A stretch of DNA of 64,000 nucleotides, taken from contig JBBILX010000009.1 in assembly GCA_037444685.1 (NCBI GenBank), forward strand, positions 86,589 to 150,588, written 5' to 3'. The position numbers and the translations under genes were made by a program. Below the pieces are notes generated by a model, which saw only the letters and a program-made list of their open reading frames with translations, did no database searches and had not been told where the DNA came from. The stretch is from UBA964 sp037444685 (GTDB lineage: Bacteria > Pseudomonadota > Gammaproteobacteria > Steroidobacterales > Steroidobacteraceae). Below are positions 18,801 to 26,188 of this stretch, one piece after another. The stretch's first letter is position 1; each line of letters begins with the position of its first letter.

Positions 18801-19355
18801 AACCAGCGCGGCAAGCCGGCGACGGTCGCCGGATACGTCCACGAGGTCCGCAAGCGCGGCACACGCGTCTCGGCCGTGCTCGACGACCGGACCGGTCGCA
18901 TCGAGGTCACGTTCTTCGAGGATGTGTTCAGCCAGTACCGCGACCTGATCGTCAAGGACGCGCTGCTGCTCGTCGAGGGAGTGCTGCGGTTCGACGAGTT
19001 CAGCGACGGCTGGCGACTCGCCGCGCGGCGCGTCACCGAGCTCGACCGCCTGCGCGAGGCGCAGGCCCATCGGATCGTCCTGCTCTGGCCCACCGGTCTG
19101 ACGCAGCCTAACGCGAGTGAGTCACTGCAGAGGCGTCTCGCCGAGGCCCTGTCGGCCTGGCGGCCCGGTCCCTGTGCGGTCGCGATCCGCTATGCGGGCG
19201 AGCGTGCCAGCGCCTCTCTCGAGCTCGGCGCGGACTGGCAGGTCCGCCCGACCCGCGAGCTCCTCGATACGCTCGAAAGTCTGTTCGGCGCCAAGGCCGT
19301 GCGCGTCGTCTACGGGCCTCCGCCGGGCACGACGCCGAGCACGGCGACCGGCTGA
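15849..19355 (+). CDS. dnaE: DNA polymerase III alpha subunit
   Basis: Replicative polymerase catalytic subunit. It is 1168 aa (1160 in E. coli). Domains in order: PHP (HLRVHTEYSLRD at the N-terminus), polymerase palm with catalytic PDFDVDF at residues 388-394, the QFDKDDVEAAGLVKFDFLG segment carrying the third Asp, a helix-hairpin-helix region, an OB fold near residues 990-1070 and the C-terminal tau-binding region. The ATG at 15849 matches the family start; a TTG at 15834 would add five residues. A TAGAAT box at 15795 inside rnhB could be its own -10. Confidence 0.97.
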   Translation: MTAFVHLRVHTEYSLRDSVVRVPELMQTVAARGMPAVALTDDGNLFAMVKFYREALKHGVKPLIGVDLRVREPGERTAPTRLTLLCMDEAGYRNLTRLVSRAWLEGQQRGEACIERDWLDPTAARGLIALSGGAAGDVGRAIGHGRLADAQHCLEHWLTVFPGRYYLEVARLGLPDEESHLAATVQLAARSGVPLVAVNDVVFLEPAQFESHEARVCIAAGQLLADPARERRYTPQQYLRSPAEMAELFADLPEALANTVAIARRCSLPLRLGESRLPSFPVPDARSPEQYLRDEAARGLAERGAPASYRARLEQELDVICQMGFAGYFLIVADFIRWAREHGVPVGPGRGSGAGSLVAYALRITDIDPIRYDLLFERFLNPERVSMPDFDVDFCMEGRDRVIDYVAERYGRERVSQIITYGTMAAKAVVRDVGRVLGMSYGQVDRIAKLVPFELDITLDAALEKEPELRRLYDSDEEIRNLLDLARSLEGLTRNAGKHAGGVVIAPSVLTDFAPLYCEEGGGGVVTQFDKDDVEAAGLVKFDFLGLRTLTIIDRAVSLINAQRRAAGEPPLVIEDIPMNDPATYALLKSQRTTAVFQLESRGMKDLIRRLQPDCFEDIIALVALFRPGPLQSGMVDDFIARKHGRIEGPIDYLHPSLEPILKPTYGVILYQEQVMQAAQVLAGYTLGSADLLRRAMGKKKPEEMAKQRDGFVSGAEARGVPAAQAAHIFDLIEKFAGYGFNKSHSAAYALLSYQTAYLKAHHPAAFMAAVLSADMDHTDKIVTLKDECDQMGLRVLPPDINQSVYPFTVEDAGTIRYGLGAIKGVGQAAVECIVQERARGGPYATLEDLCRRLDLNKVNRRVLEALIRSGSLDSLGPNRATHMNRLSSALQLGEQNSRAAEAGQVDLFGLAAEVSTPAAADSNALFQPDWSEAIRLAGERETLGLYLTGHPLSRFERDLPRFVSGRIADLVSDRPGLGAAEPWNQRGKPATVAGYVHEVRKRGTRVSAVLDDRTGRIEVTFFEDVFSQYRDLIVKDALLLVEGVLRFDEFSDGWRLAARRVTELDRLREAQAHRIVLLWPTGLTQPNASESLQRRLAEALSAWRPGPCAVAIRYAGERASASLELGADWQVRPTRELLDTLESLFGAKAVRVVYGPPPGTTPSTATG

Positions 19356-19446
19356 ACGACTGCGCTGACCTCGGCTGCCACGAGGTCGGGTTGCACACGC
19401 CAGCCGCTGACCTTAACCTCGCCGCTTCGCGGAGCCGGTAGGACTC

Positions 19447-20406
19447 ATGGCCGTCAGTTTCCTCGATTTCGAACAGCCGATCGCCGAACTCGAAGCCAAG
19501 ATCGAGGAACTGCGCCATGTCCAGGCGGATCCCGGCCTCAACATCGAGAGCGAGATCCGGCGACTGCAGGCGAAGGCAAGGCAGCTGACGAACCACATCT
19601 TCTCGCAGCTGACCCCCTGGCAGATCACTCAGCTTGCGCGGCACCCCCAGCGACCGTACTCGCTCGACTATCTCGCCAGCGTGTTCAGCGACTTCCACGA
19701 GCTGCACGGCGATCGCATGTTCGGCGACGACCTTGCCATCGTCGGCGGTCTCGCACGGCTCAACGGACGTGCCGTGATGTTCATCGGCCACCAGAAAGGC
19801 CGCGACACGAAGGACCGCGTGCGGCGCAATTACGGTATGCCGAAGCCAGAGGGATACCGCAAGGCTTTGCGGCTCATGCGCCTCGCGGAGCGTTTCGGGT
19901 TGCCGCTGATCACGTTCATCGATACTCCCGGCGCCTATCCCGGCGTCGGCTCGGAGGAGCGCGGCCAGAGCGAGGCGATCGCCCGCAACCTGTTCGAGAT
20001 GTCGCTGCTGCGGATCCCGATCGTCAGCGTGGTCATCGGCGAGGGCGGGTCGGGCGGGGCACTCGCGATCGGTGTCTGCGACAGGCTGCTGATGCTGCAA
20101 TACAGCACCTACTCGGTCATTTCGCCCGAGGGCTGTGCCTCGATTCTCTGGAAGAGCGCGGACAAGAAGGAAATTGCCGCCGAGTCCATGGGGCTGACCG
20201 CCGATCGTCTCGCCCAGCTCAAGCTGGTCGACGAGGTGCTGCCGGAGCCCCTCGGCGGCGCGCATCGCGATCCGGAGCGAATGGCCGCGACGCTGCGCGA
20301 TGCCCTCGAGCGCCACCTCGCCGAGCTCGAGCAAATGCCGGCCGAGGAACTGCGCGCGCGCCGCAACGAGAGAATCGCCTCCTTCGGTGTCTACGCGGAA
20401 GCCTGA
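19447..20406 (+). CDS. accA: Acetyl-CoA carboxylase carboxyltransferase alpha subunit
   Basis: With AccD it transfers CO2 from carboxybiotin to acetyl-CoA, the first committed step of fatty-acid synthesis. It is 319 aa, as in E. coli. Visible are FLDFEQPIAELEAKIEELR, GDRMFGDD, FIDTPGAYPGVGSEERGQSEAIA and the oxyanion segment GEGGSGGALAIGV. The 91-nt gap after dnaE holds no gene. Its 3' end overlaps the probable tilS start. Confidence 0.97.
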   Translation: MAVSFLDFEQPIAELEAKIEELRHVQADPGLNIESEIRRLQAKARQLTNHIFSQLTPWQITQLARHPQRPYSLDYLASVFSDFHELHGDRMFGDDLAIVGGLARLNGRAVMFIGHQKGRDTKDRVRRNYGMPKPEGYRKALRLMRLAERFGLPLITFIDTPGAYPGVGSEERGQSEAIARNLFEMSLLRIPIVSVVIGEGGSGGALAIGVCDRLLMLQYSTYSVISPEGCASILWKSADKKEIAAESMGLTADRLAQLKLVDEVLPEPLGGAHRDPERMAATLRDALERHLAELEQMPAEELRARRNERIASFGVYAEA

Positions 20407-21757
20407 AGGCTTCGGACCGGACTGGCTCGCCGCGCGCCTCGCGGCTCTCCTGCCCGCCCTCCCGCAACGACGTCTGCTGATCGCCTGCAGCGGTGGGCTC
20501 GACTCGATGGCACTACTGCACGCAGCGGCCGGCTTGCGCAAGCGCGGCACAGGGTTCGCTCCGTGGCGCGTGCGGGCACTGCACGTGCATCACCATCTGC
20601 AGGAAGCCGCTGACTCGGCTGCCGCGCTCTGCCGCAGCGAGTGCCGTCGTCTTGGCGTGCCGCTGCGCACGGTGCACCTGCGACTCGGCGCGCTGCGAGG
20701 TGAGTCGCTCGAGGCGGCAGCGCGGGAAGCGCGTTACGCGGCGGCGCGGGCCGAGCTCGCCACCGGCGAGGCGCTCCTGACGGCCCACCACGATGATGAC
20801 CAGCTCGAGACACTGCTGCTGCAACTGATGCGAGGCTCGGGTCTCGCGGGGCTGGCGGGCATGCCCGAGTGCACGCCGTTCGGTCGCGGGTGGCACGTGC
20901 GGCCGCTCCTCGGACTGACCCGAGCCGCGCTCGCGAGCTGGGCGAACACACACCACCTGCGATGGATCGAAGACGCGAGCAACGACGACCCGCGCTTCGC
21001 CCGGAATTACCTGCGGCTCGAGATCCTGCCGCGCTTGCGGTCGCGTTGGCCGGCCGCCAGTCGTGTCGCTGCGCGCACGGCCTCACATCTTGCCGAGGCG
21101 CGCGACCTGCTCGCTGAGCTCGGTCAGCGCGACCTCGAGCGGATCGCGGTCGGCGAGGCAGTGGATCTTGGCGCACTCGCGCAGCTCGAGCCGGCACGCC
21201 AGCGCAACGTGCTGCGCACCTGGCTCGCCATGCGCGGCCTGGGCCCGCCCGACGCGCTGCGACTAGAACGGATCCGCACCGAGTTGCCGCGTGCGCGTCC
21301 CGACGCGCAGCCCGTCGTGAGCTGGGGAGCCGCCAGTGTGCGTCGTCATCGGGGCCTGCTCTATGCCGTGCCGCAGCTGGCGGCCGCGCCAGGGTTGCCG
21401 CTGCGCTGGGACCGGTCCCGCGAGCCGCAGCTGCAGCTGTGGGCCGGTCTCGGTCGCCTGCGCCTGGTCGGGCACCCGCAGGGGCCGATCGCGCTCGCGA
21501 GGCTACCGCGGGTTCTCGAGGTCTCGGCGCGGCGTGGTGGCGAACGCCTGCGACTCCAGGCCGGCGGACCGCGCCGGCCGCTCAAGGACCTGCTGCGCGA
21601 GGCCGGTGTGCTGCCGTGGTGGCGTGACCAGTTGCCACTGATCCGGGCCGCCGGCCGCCTCGTGGCCGTTGCCGATCTCTGGATCGACGTCGAGTTCCGC
21701 GCCGGACCGCAGACGCAGCGCCGGGCGAGGTTCGAGTGGCTGCCGGCGCCTAGGTGA
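20387..21757 (+). CDS. tilS: tRNA(Ile)-lysidine synthase
   Basis: Modifies C34 of the tRNA-Ile CAU anticodon to lysidine with ATP and lysine. It is about 456 aa. The N-type PP-loop CSGGLDSMALLH is near residue 35. TAHHDDDQLET and RNYLRLEILPRL follow, with the C-terminal TilS domain at GERLRLQAGG and RPLKDLLREAGV. The GTG at 20387 is the best start; it overlaps accA by 20 nt and leaves a short leader peptide before the PP-loop. It is the last core gene before the island. Confidence 0.94.
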   Translation: MSTRKPEGFGPDWLAARLAALLPALPQRRLLIACSGGLDSMALLHAAAGLRKRGTGFAPWRVRALHVHHHLQEAADSAAALCRSECRRLGVPLRTVHLRLGALRGESLEAAAREARYAAARAELATGEALLTAHHDDDQLETLLLQLMRGSGLAGLAGMPECTPFGRGWHVRPLLGLTRAALASWANTHHLRWIEDASNDDPRFARNYLRLEILPRLRSRWPAASRVAARTASHLAEARDLLAELGQRDLERIAVGEAVDLGALAQLEPARQRNVLRTWLAMRGLGPPDALRLERIRTELPRARPDAQPVVSWGAASVRRHRGLLYAVPQLAAAPGLPLRWDRSREPQLQLWAGLGRLRLVGHPQGPIALARLPRVLEVSARRGGERLRLQAGGPRRPLKDLLREAGVLPWWRDQLPLIRAAGRLVAVADLWIDVEFRAGPQTQRRARFEWLPAPR

Positions 21758-21774
21758 TTCTGCGTATCCAAGTC

Positions 21775-21793
21775 ATCATAGAAATATAACAAC
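21775..21793 (+). promoter_or_regulatory. Island operator copy 1 (19-bp dyad)
   Basis: ATCATAGAAATATAACAAC lies 31 nt upstream of the diiron gene. It aligns with copies at 33655-33673 and, inverted, at 37806-37824. The shared pattern is RTCATARMAATATNAYRAS with half-sites ATCATA/TATnAY around a 4-nt centre. It contains TATAAC (21785-21790), a possible -10 box, though no good -35 was found 17 nt upstream. Binding by the island's GntR protein is inference. Confidence 0.6.
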
Positions 21794-21824
21794 ATCGCCG
21801 GAAGCAGCGAGGAGGTCCACGGCG

Positions 21825-22544
21825 ATGCAAGAACAGCTACTCGGTCCAGACGAATTCAGGCAGGCGCTGGCGGGCGCGCGTCAGTCGTGTCATGGCGGCA
21901 TGCATCCGTTCAGCATGGCGTGGGCGCGTGGTGAACTCACTCGCGAACAGCTCGGGCAGTGGGCCATTCAGCACTTCTACTATGTCGATGCCGTCGCGCA
22001 GCAGTTCGCTGCCCTGTACGCGCGGCTGCCAGACCTCGACGCGCGACTCGAGTTGCTAGACAACCTGATCGGCGAGGAGATGCCTGGCCAGCCGGGCAAG
22101 CGCCACCCGGACCTTCTCGTGAAGTTCGCGCGGGCCTGCGGCGTGCGCGACGAGAACATCTTCGATGCCGAGGCGAGAGGGCTGATCCTGCCGACGACGC
22201 GCGCCATGCGGTCGTGGATCTGGGAGCTCGCCACGCCGCGAACGCTGGCGGAGGCCTTCGCGGGCATCATGGTCGCGCTCGAGGGCCAGCTGCCGACGCT
22301 TTACCCGATGCTGGTCGAGGCAATGCGCAGGATGGGCTATACCGACGACGAGCTCGAGTTCTTCCACGTGCACATCGTCAATGACGTGGGCCACGCCGCA
22401 TCGGGTCTGTCGATCGCGAGTCGCTACGCGTACACTCCCGAATTGCAGCGCAAGGCCATCGCGGCGGTGCGCGCCTCTGCCGAAATGCGCTACAGCCTGC
22501 TCTCGGGTATCTACGACAAGTTCGGGCTTCGGCAGGCGGCCTGA
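21825..22544 (+). CDS. Haem-oxygenase-like diiron oxidase (PqqC/CADD-type)
   Basis: All-helical protein of 239 aa of the TENA/PqqC superfamily. The six-ligand pattern of haem-oxygenase-like diiron oxidases is visible: Glu84/85, His94, Glu153 (VALEGQLP), then His183-x3-Asp187-x2-His190 (HIVNDVGH). In CADD the ligands are E81, H88, E142, H174, D178 and H181, with similar spacing. This argues for a non-haem diiron oxygenase rather than cofactor-only PqqC or thiaminase TenA. Known members do N-oxygenation, C-C cleavage or self-sacrificing synthesis; the substrate here is unknown. It has a very strong ribosome-binding site, GAGGAGGT (21809-21816), and island operator copy 1 upstream. Its TGA abuts the convergent gene's stop (TGATCA). 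Confidence 0.82.
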   Translation: MQEQLLGPDEFRQALAGARQSCHGGMHPFSMAWARGELTREQLGQWAIQHFYYVDAVAQQFAALYARLPDLDARLELLDNLIGEEMPGQPGKRHPDLLVKFARACGVRDENIFDAEARGLILPTTRAMRSWIWELATPRTLAEAFAGIMVALEGQLPTLYPMLVEAMRRMGYTDDELEFFHVHIVNDVGHAASGLSIASRYAYTPELQRKAIAAVRASAEMRYSLLSGIYDKFGLRQAA

Positions 22545-23438
22545 TCAGCGCCGCGGGAGCGCCGGATACTCGGCCACGCCAGACAGGGAATACTTGCGAT
22601 GGATGTCGTGGGTCAAGAGCAGTGCGCCGCTGTCCGCGTCGCGCTTCTCGAGCAGCCCCTCGATGAAGTTGCCGAGATAGAAGCTCGCGCCGTCGAGTGC
22701 GAGCGTCAACCGCGACCAGCCGCGCGGGGGGGTCGCCTGGATTTCGCGCTCGATGCGGCCATCCTGCCCGATCAGGACGGCACCGGAACCCGTCGCCATC
22801 CAGACGCGGCCGTCCGCGCGCACCGCCGGGCCGAAGGTGCCGCGCGGATCGTCGCGCTCGAGCCGAAGAAGGTCCGGCAGCTGCTGATGTGTCTCGATGT
22901 CCCAGCGCATGAGACGCCGCCCGTTTTCGGAGACGTAATGAAGCGTGCGACCGTCCGGGCCGAGGCTCATGTGCGTGACGCAGTGGAAGCCGAATTTGCC
23001 GCCGTCAACCTCCGCGGCAAAGCCGGCAGCATTGCGCGCGCGTGCCGTGCCGAGCCACAGGCGCGGCCCGGAAGCGTCACTCGGTTCGCCGATCTTGCTG
23101 TGCAGGCCCGCGACGAACCGTCCGTCCGGCAGGAACAGCAGCGAACCGATGCGCGCGCGCGGCAGGAAGTCGACCGGCCCTGCACAGAGTCCATCAGCCG
23201 TGAAGCGGGTGATGGTCTGGCTGCCCGGATCGCAGGCGTACAGCGATCCGTCCGTCGGGTCGACGGCGAGGCCGACCACGAGGCCCGTCTGGCCCGTGTA
23301 CAGCGTCGCGCGTGGCTGCAAACGCGCATCGAGATGGAGCACACGGCCGGGGCCGGCATGGTTGCGCAGGTCGACGTTGCGATCGTCGACGTCGGTGGCG
23401 GCGAGGAAAAGGTCGCCGGTCTGGAACGGCACGTTCAT
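22545..23438 (-). CDS. Beta-propeller protein (SMP-30/NHL-like), function unknown
   Basis: About 297 aa, rich in repeating WD/NHL-like blades (GLAVDPTDGSLYACDPGSQ, LLFLPDGRFVAG, MSLGPDGRTLHYVSENG). The overall look is of a gluconolactonase/SMP-30 or YncE-type six-blade propeller, but no metal ligands could be assigned. No signal peptide is clear. ATGs at 23438, 23456 and 23507 are in frame. The last would overlap the divergent methyltransferase start, so the inner 23438 start (MNVPFQTGDLF) is preferred. It lies between a convergent diiron gene and a divergent methyltransferase, so it may be transcribed alone. Confidence 0.65.
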   Translation of the reverse strand: MNVPFQTGDLFLAATDVDDRNVDLRNHAGPGRVLHLDARLQPRATLYTGQTGLVVGLAVDPTDGSLYACDPGSQTITRFTADGLCAGPVDFLPRARIGSLLFLPDGRFVAGLHSKIGEPSDASGPRLWLGTARARNAAGFAAEVDGGKFGFHCVTHMSLGPDGRTLHYVSENGRRLMRWDIETHQQLPDLLRLERDDPRGTFGPAVRADGRVWMATGSGAVLIGQDGRIEREIQATPPRGWSRLTLALDGASFYLGNFIEGLLEKRDADSGALLLTHDIHRKYSLSGVAEYPALPRR

Positions 23439-23505
23439 GTCGCAAATGTTCGGCATGAGGCGGCAGGAATGCAACAGCGCCCGGACCACCGGGGTGGAGC
23501 AGGCC

Positions 23506-24639
23506 ATGGTTCATGAACTCAAGCACAGCATGCTCGCGACCCAGACCGCCGACGATCTCGCACGACAACGCTTCGTGCTGGCACTCAAACGTCAGCTGAC
23601 GGGTCGCATCCGCCCCGGCAATCGCGTGATCTTCGAGTCGCGCGTGCGGCCGAAACTACAGGCCCGCTATCGCTCGCGCGCCGTGACCGACCGGGAAAAG
23701 ATCAAGCAGGCCCTGCTCGCCGACCGCTCCTACCAGGCGTGGAGCGCGCTGACGCGGTGCTCGCAGGAGATGCTCTGGGCGACGGTGACCGAGCCGCTGA
23801 TGCGCGATCGCGCGCGTCTCGAGACCGAGGCGAAGCGGCTGCGCGAGTCGCCGGATCGGCTCGGCGGGCTCGAACTCGATCCGGGCTTTGCGCCACCCGA
23901 GGCGATGTGCGAGCACCACGTGCACTTGCAGCCACAGGGCTATGCGTTCATGTCCTCTGCGAACGACGTGCTCGCCGGCGCTCTCTACGAGGCCGGCGGC
24001 AACCTCTACTCGATGGGCCAGGGCATGCGCGGCGACGACAGCAAGGCCGGGGCCGCGATCCGATGGCTGCGTGAGCAGCAGCCTCAGTTCACGCCGCGTC
24101 GCATCCTTGACCTCGGCTGCTCGGCGGGCGCCTCGTCGGTGCCATATGCGCAGGCCTTCCCGGCAGCGGAGGTGCATGCCGTCGACATCGGCGCCGCGAT
24201 GCTCCGGTACGCGCACGCCCGTGCTGAGGCGCTCGGTGCGCGCGTCTTCTTTCACCAGATGGACTGCGCGGCGACGCGCTTTCCAGATGGGCACTTCGAT
24301 CTCGTGGTGTCGCACAACCTGTTTCACGAGATCTCGAACGAGACGCGCCGCGCGACGTTGCGCGAGAGCTTCCGCCTGCTCGCCCCCGGTGGCATCGTGC
24401 TGCACCAGGACGTCGCCATCCAGAACGCGCGACGCACGCCGTTCGAGCAGGCTGAGCGCGCCTGGGACGTCTATTTCAACGATGAGCCGTTCTGGGAGGA
24501 CTACGCCGACGCCCAGATTGCCCGCGAGCTCGTCGCCGCTGGCTTCCCTTCGGAGGCAGTGCGGGAGTTCCCGCTGGCGAAGATCAACGGCCCCGGTCAC
24601 TGGTTCGCAGTGACCGCGCGCAAACCCATCCACGCATGA
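23506..24639 (+). CDS. Class I SAM methyltransferase with long N-terminal domain (cassette A)
   Basis: 377 aa. The C-terminal half is a Rossmann methyltransferase: motif I ILDLGCSAGASS at about residue 200, acidic loop HAVDIGAAML, motif DLVVSHNLFHE, and LLAPGGIVLHQDV. The first 190 residues form a helical domain I cannot name. They include YQAWSALTRCSQEMLW and a DDSKAGAAI stretch just before motif I. The whole length is paralogous to the gene at 35173, including YQAWSAL/YRWYSAL and the DSK.G block. ATG at 23506 follows GGTGGAG. It is the first gene of a cassette with the small helical protein (10 nt downstream) and a Rieske oxygenase. Substrate unknown. Confidence 0.85.
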   Translation: MVHELKHSMLATQTADDLARQRFVLALKRQLTGRIRPGNRVIFESRVRPKLQARYRSRAVTDREKIKQALLADRSYQAWSALTRCSQEMLWATVTEPLMRDRARLETEAKRLRESPDRLGGLELDPGFAPPEAMCEHHVHLQPQGYAFMSSANDVLAGALYEAGGNLYSMGQGMRGDDSKAGAAIRWLREQQPQFTPRRILDLGCSAGASSVPYAQAFPAAEVHAVDIGAAMLRYAHARAEALGARVFFHQMDCAATRFPDGHFDLVVSHNLFHEISNETRRATLRESFRLLAPGGIVLHQDVAIQNARRTPFEQAERAWDVYFNDEPFWEDYADAQIARELVAAGFPSEAVREFPLAKINGPGHWFAVTARKPIHA

Positions 24640-24649
24640 GGAGTCCGCC

Positions 24650-25036
24650 ATGAACCGTGTGGAAGCCGTCCGCGCCGCGATCGAGTACAGCACCGAGCGG
24701 CGGATCGCGTTTTTCGACGATCCCGATGTCGATCGGGTGCTCGGCATCACGATGGCCGTCGCACAGGAGATTGCAGCGGTGGGCGAGAAGCTCGATTCCC
24801 TCGAGCGTTTGCTGGTCGAAGCCGGCGTGCTCAGGGCCGGGGCCCTCGCGGCCTATGTCGCGCCGCCGGAGGTGGCTCGCGAGCGACTCGATGTGCATGA
24901 AGCGTTCGTCGCCCGCCTGCTGCGCGTGGTCGAGCAGGAGATCGTCGCGCTTCGCGGCAGCGACGCAGGCGCAGCGGCCGTGAACGATGCGGCGGCCGTG
25001 AAGGACGCGGTGGCGTGCAATGCGTCGGCTGCCTAG
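24650..25036 (+). CDS. Small helical protein (cassette A), family not recognised
   Basis: 128 aa, acidic and almost entirely helical: IAFFDDPDVDRVLGITMAV, then heptad-like AVGEKLDSLERLL, then FVARLLRVVEQEI, ending in an Ala-rich tail. It is a paralogue of the 36291 gene: RRIAFFDDPDVDRVLG matches ARPVFLGDGTSETLLG, and RLLRVVEQEI matches RLLRIVHEEL. In both cassettes it sits between the methyltransferase and the Rieske gene, so it may be a subunit or adaptor of one of them (inference). ATG at 24650 follows GAGGAG. Confidence 0.75.
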   Translation: MNRVEAVRAAIEYSTERRIAFFDDPDVDRVLGITMAVAQEIAAVGEKLDSLERLLVEAGVLRAGALAAYVAPPEVARERLDVHEAFVARLLRVVEQEIVALRGSDAGAAAVNDAAAVKDAVACNASAA

Positions 25037-25054
25037 CGGCTGCGGGAGCCACCT

Positions 25055-26173
25055 ATGCTGATCAACAACTGGTACGCGGCCTGTGCAGCCGATGAACTGC
25101 CGGCGGGCAAGCCCCGACGTGTGCAGATGCTCGGCTTCCATTTCGTGCTGTTCCGCGACCGCGCAGGCCGCGCCGTCTGCCTCGCTGATACCTGCGTGCA
25201 CCGCGGGGCGGCGCTGGGCGACGGTGAAGTCGTCGATGGCGAGGTCGCTTGCCCGTACCATGGCTGGCGCTTCGGTGCCGATGGCCGCTGCACGCTGATC
25301 CCGGCCCTCGGCCCCGGAGTCGCACCGCCGAAGAGGGTGCGTGTCGACGATTATCCGACCGAGGAGAAGTATGGCTGGGTCTGGGTGTTCCTCGGCGATC
25401 TGCCGGAGTCGCGGCGACCCAGGATCCCCGATCTGTTCCCTGAGTTCGATGACACCGAGCACTGGCGGCGAATTCCGTATCAGTTCGAGGCCCGCGCCAA
25501 CTGGATGCGTTTCGAGGAGAACTCGCTCGATACCGCGCACACGAACTTCGTGCACCGGGCTTTCGGCGCCAAGCGCAACCCACGACTCGAGCCCTATCCC
25601 ATCGAGCTGACGGAGTGGGGCGCACGCGTCGCGCGCGAGAAGCCGGCGCCGCAACTTGATCAGAAATCGGGCGAGATCGCCAGGCTTCTCGCGGCGGATC
25701 GGCGCACTACCAGCGTCAAGCTCGAGTTCAGCCTGATCGGCCTCTGCCACCGCATCCAGCCCACGTTCCGCGAGGGCACGACGCAGATCGACTTCACGGC
25801 GCGCACGCCGATCGATGCATGGCGTTCGCGTGCGATCGGCTGGCAGGCGCGCAACTACCTGCTCGAGCCGGAACACGATGCGGAGCGAATGGCCGGCATC
25901 CTGCAGGCGGTCGAGGAGGATCTGCGCGTCGTGGAAAAGGTGCAGCCACCCCTGACGCCGGCGAGCCTCACGGACGAGTTCCTGACCGAGACGGATGGCA
26001 TGGAAGTCGCCTTCCGCAAGACCGTGGCCCGTTACGCCGCGCTCGGCAACGAGATCGACGTCGAAGCGTTCGAGCAGCGGTGCAGGCGTGAGGTACTGGT
26101 CATTCCCTCGCCAGCGCGCTCGGCGGATCCGCAGAACTGGGTGCACGAGACCGTGCCGCTGCGCGGCGGCTGA
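25055..26173 (+). CDS. Rieske non-haem iron oxygenase, alpha subunit type (cassette A)
   Basis: 372 aa. The N-terminal Rieske [2Fe-2S] domain has ligands Cys47, His49, Cys66 and His69 (CVHRG ... CPYHGW). The mononuclear iron site follows as Asp159-x2-His162-x4-His167 (LDTAHTNFVH), where Asp159 is the residue that bridges the two centres in naphthalene dioxygenase; the third Fe ligand was not assigned. The N-terminus MLINNWYAAC resembles single-component-type oxygenases such as dicamba or vanillate O-demethylases. No ferredoxin or reductase gene lies nearby. All assigned ligand positions are identical in the 36644 paralogue. ATG at 25055 after GGAG. Confidence 0.88.
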   Translation: MLINNWYAACAADELPAGKPRRVQMLGFHFVLFRDRAGRAVCLADTCVHRGAALGDGEVVDGEVACPYHGWRFGADGRCTLIPALGPGVAPPKRVRVDDYPTEEKYGWVWVFLGDLPESRRPRIPDLFPEFDDTEHWRRIPYQFEARANWMRFEENSLDTAHTNFVHRAFGAKRNPRLEPYPIELTEWGARVAREKPAPQLDQKSGEIARLLAADRRTTSVKLEFSLIGLCHRIQPTFREGTTQIDFTARTPIDAWRSRAIGWQARNYLLEPEHDAERMAGILQAVEEDLRVVEKVQPPLTPASLTDEFLTETDGMEVAFRKTVARYAALGNEIDVEAFEQRCRREVLVIPSPARSADPQNWVHETVPLRGG

Positions 26174-26188
26174 AGCGGGCGCTGCGAT

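Noticed and set aside
19108..20550. 480-codon minus-strand frame opposite accA
   Set aside because: Same reason: composition-driven antisense frame over a conserved gene.
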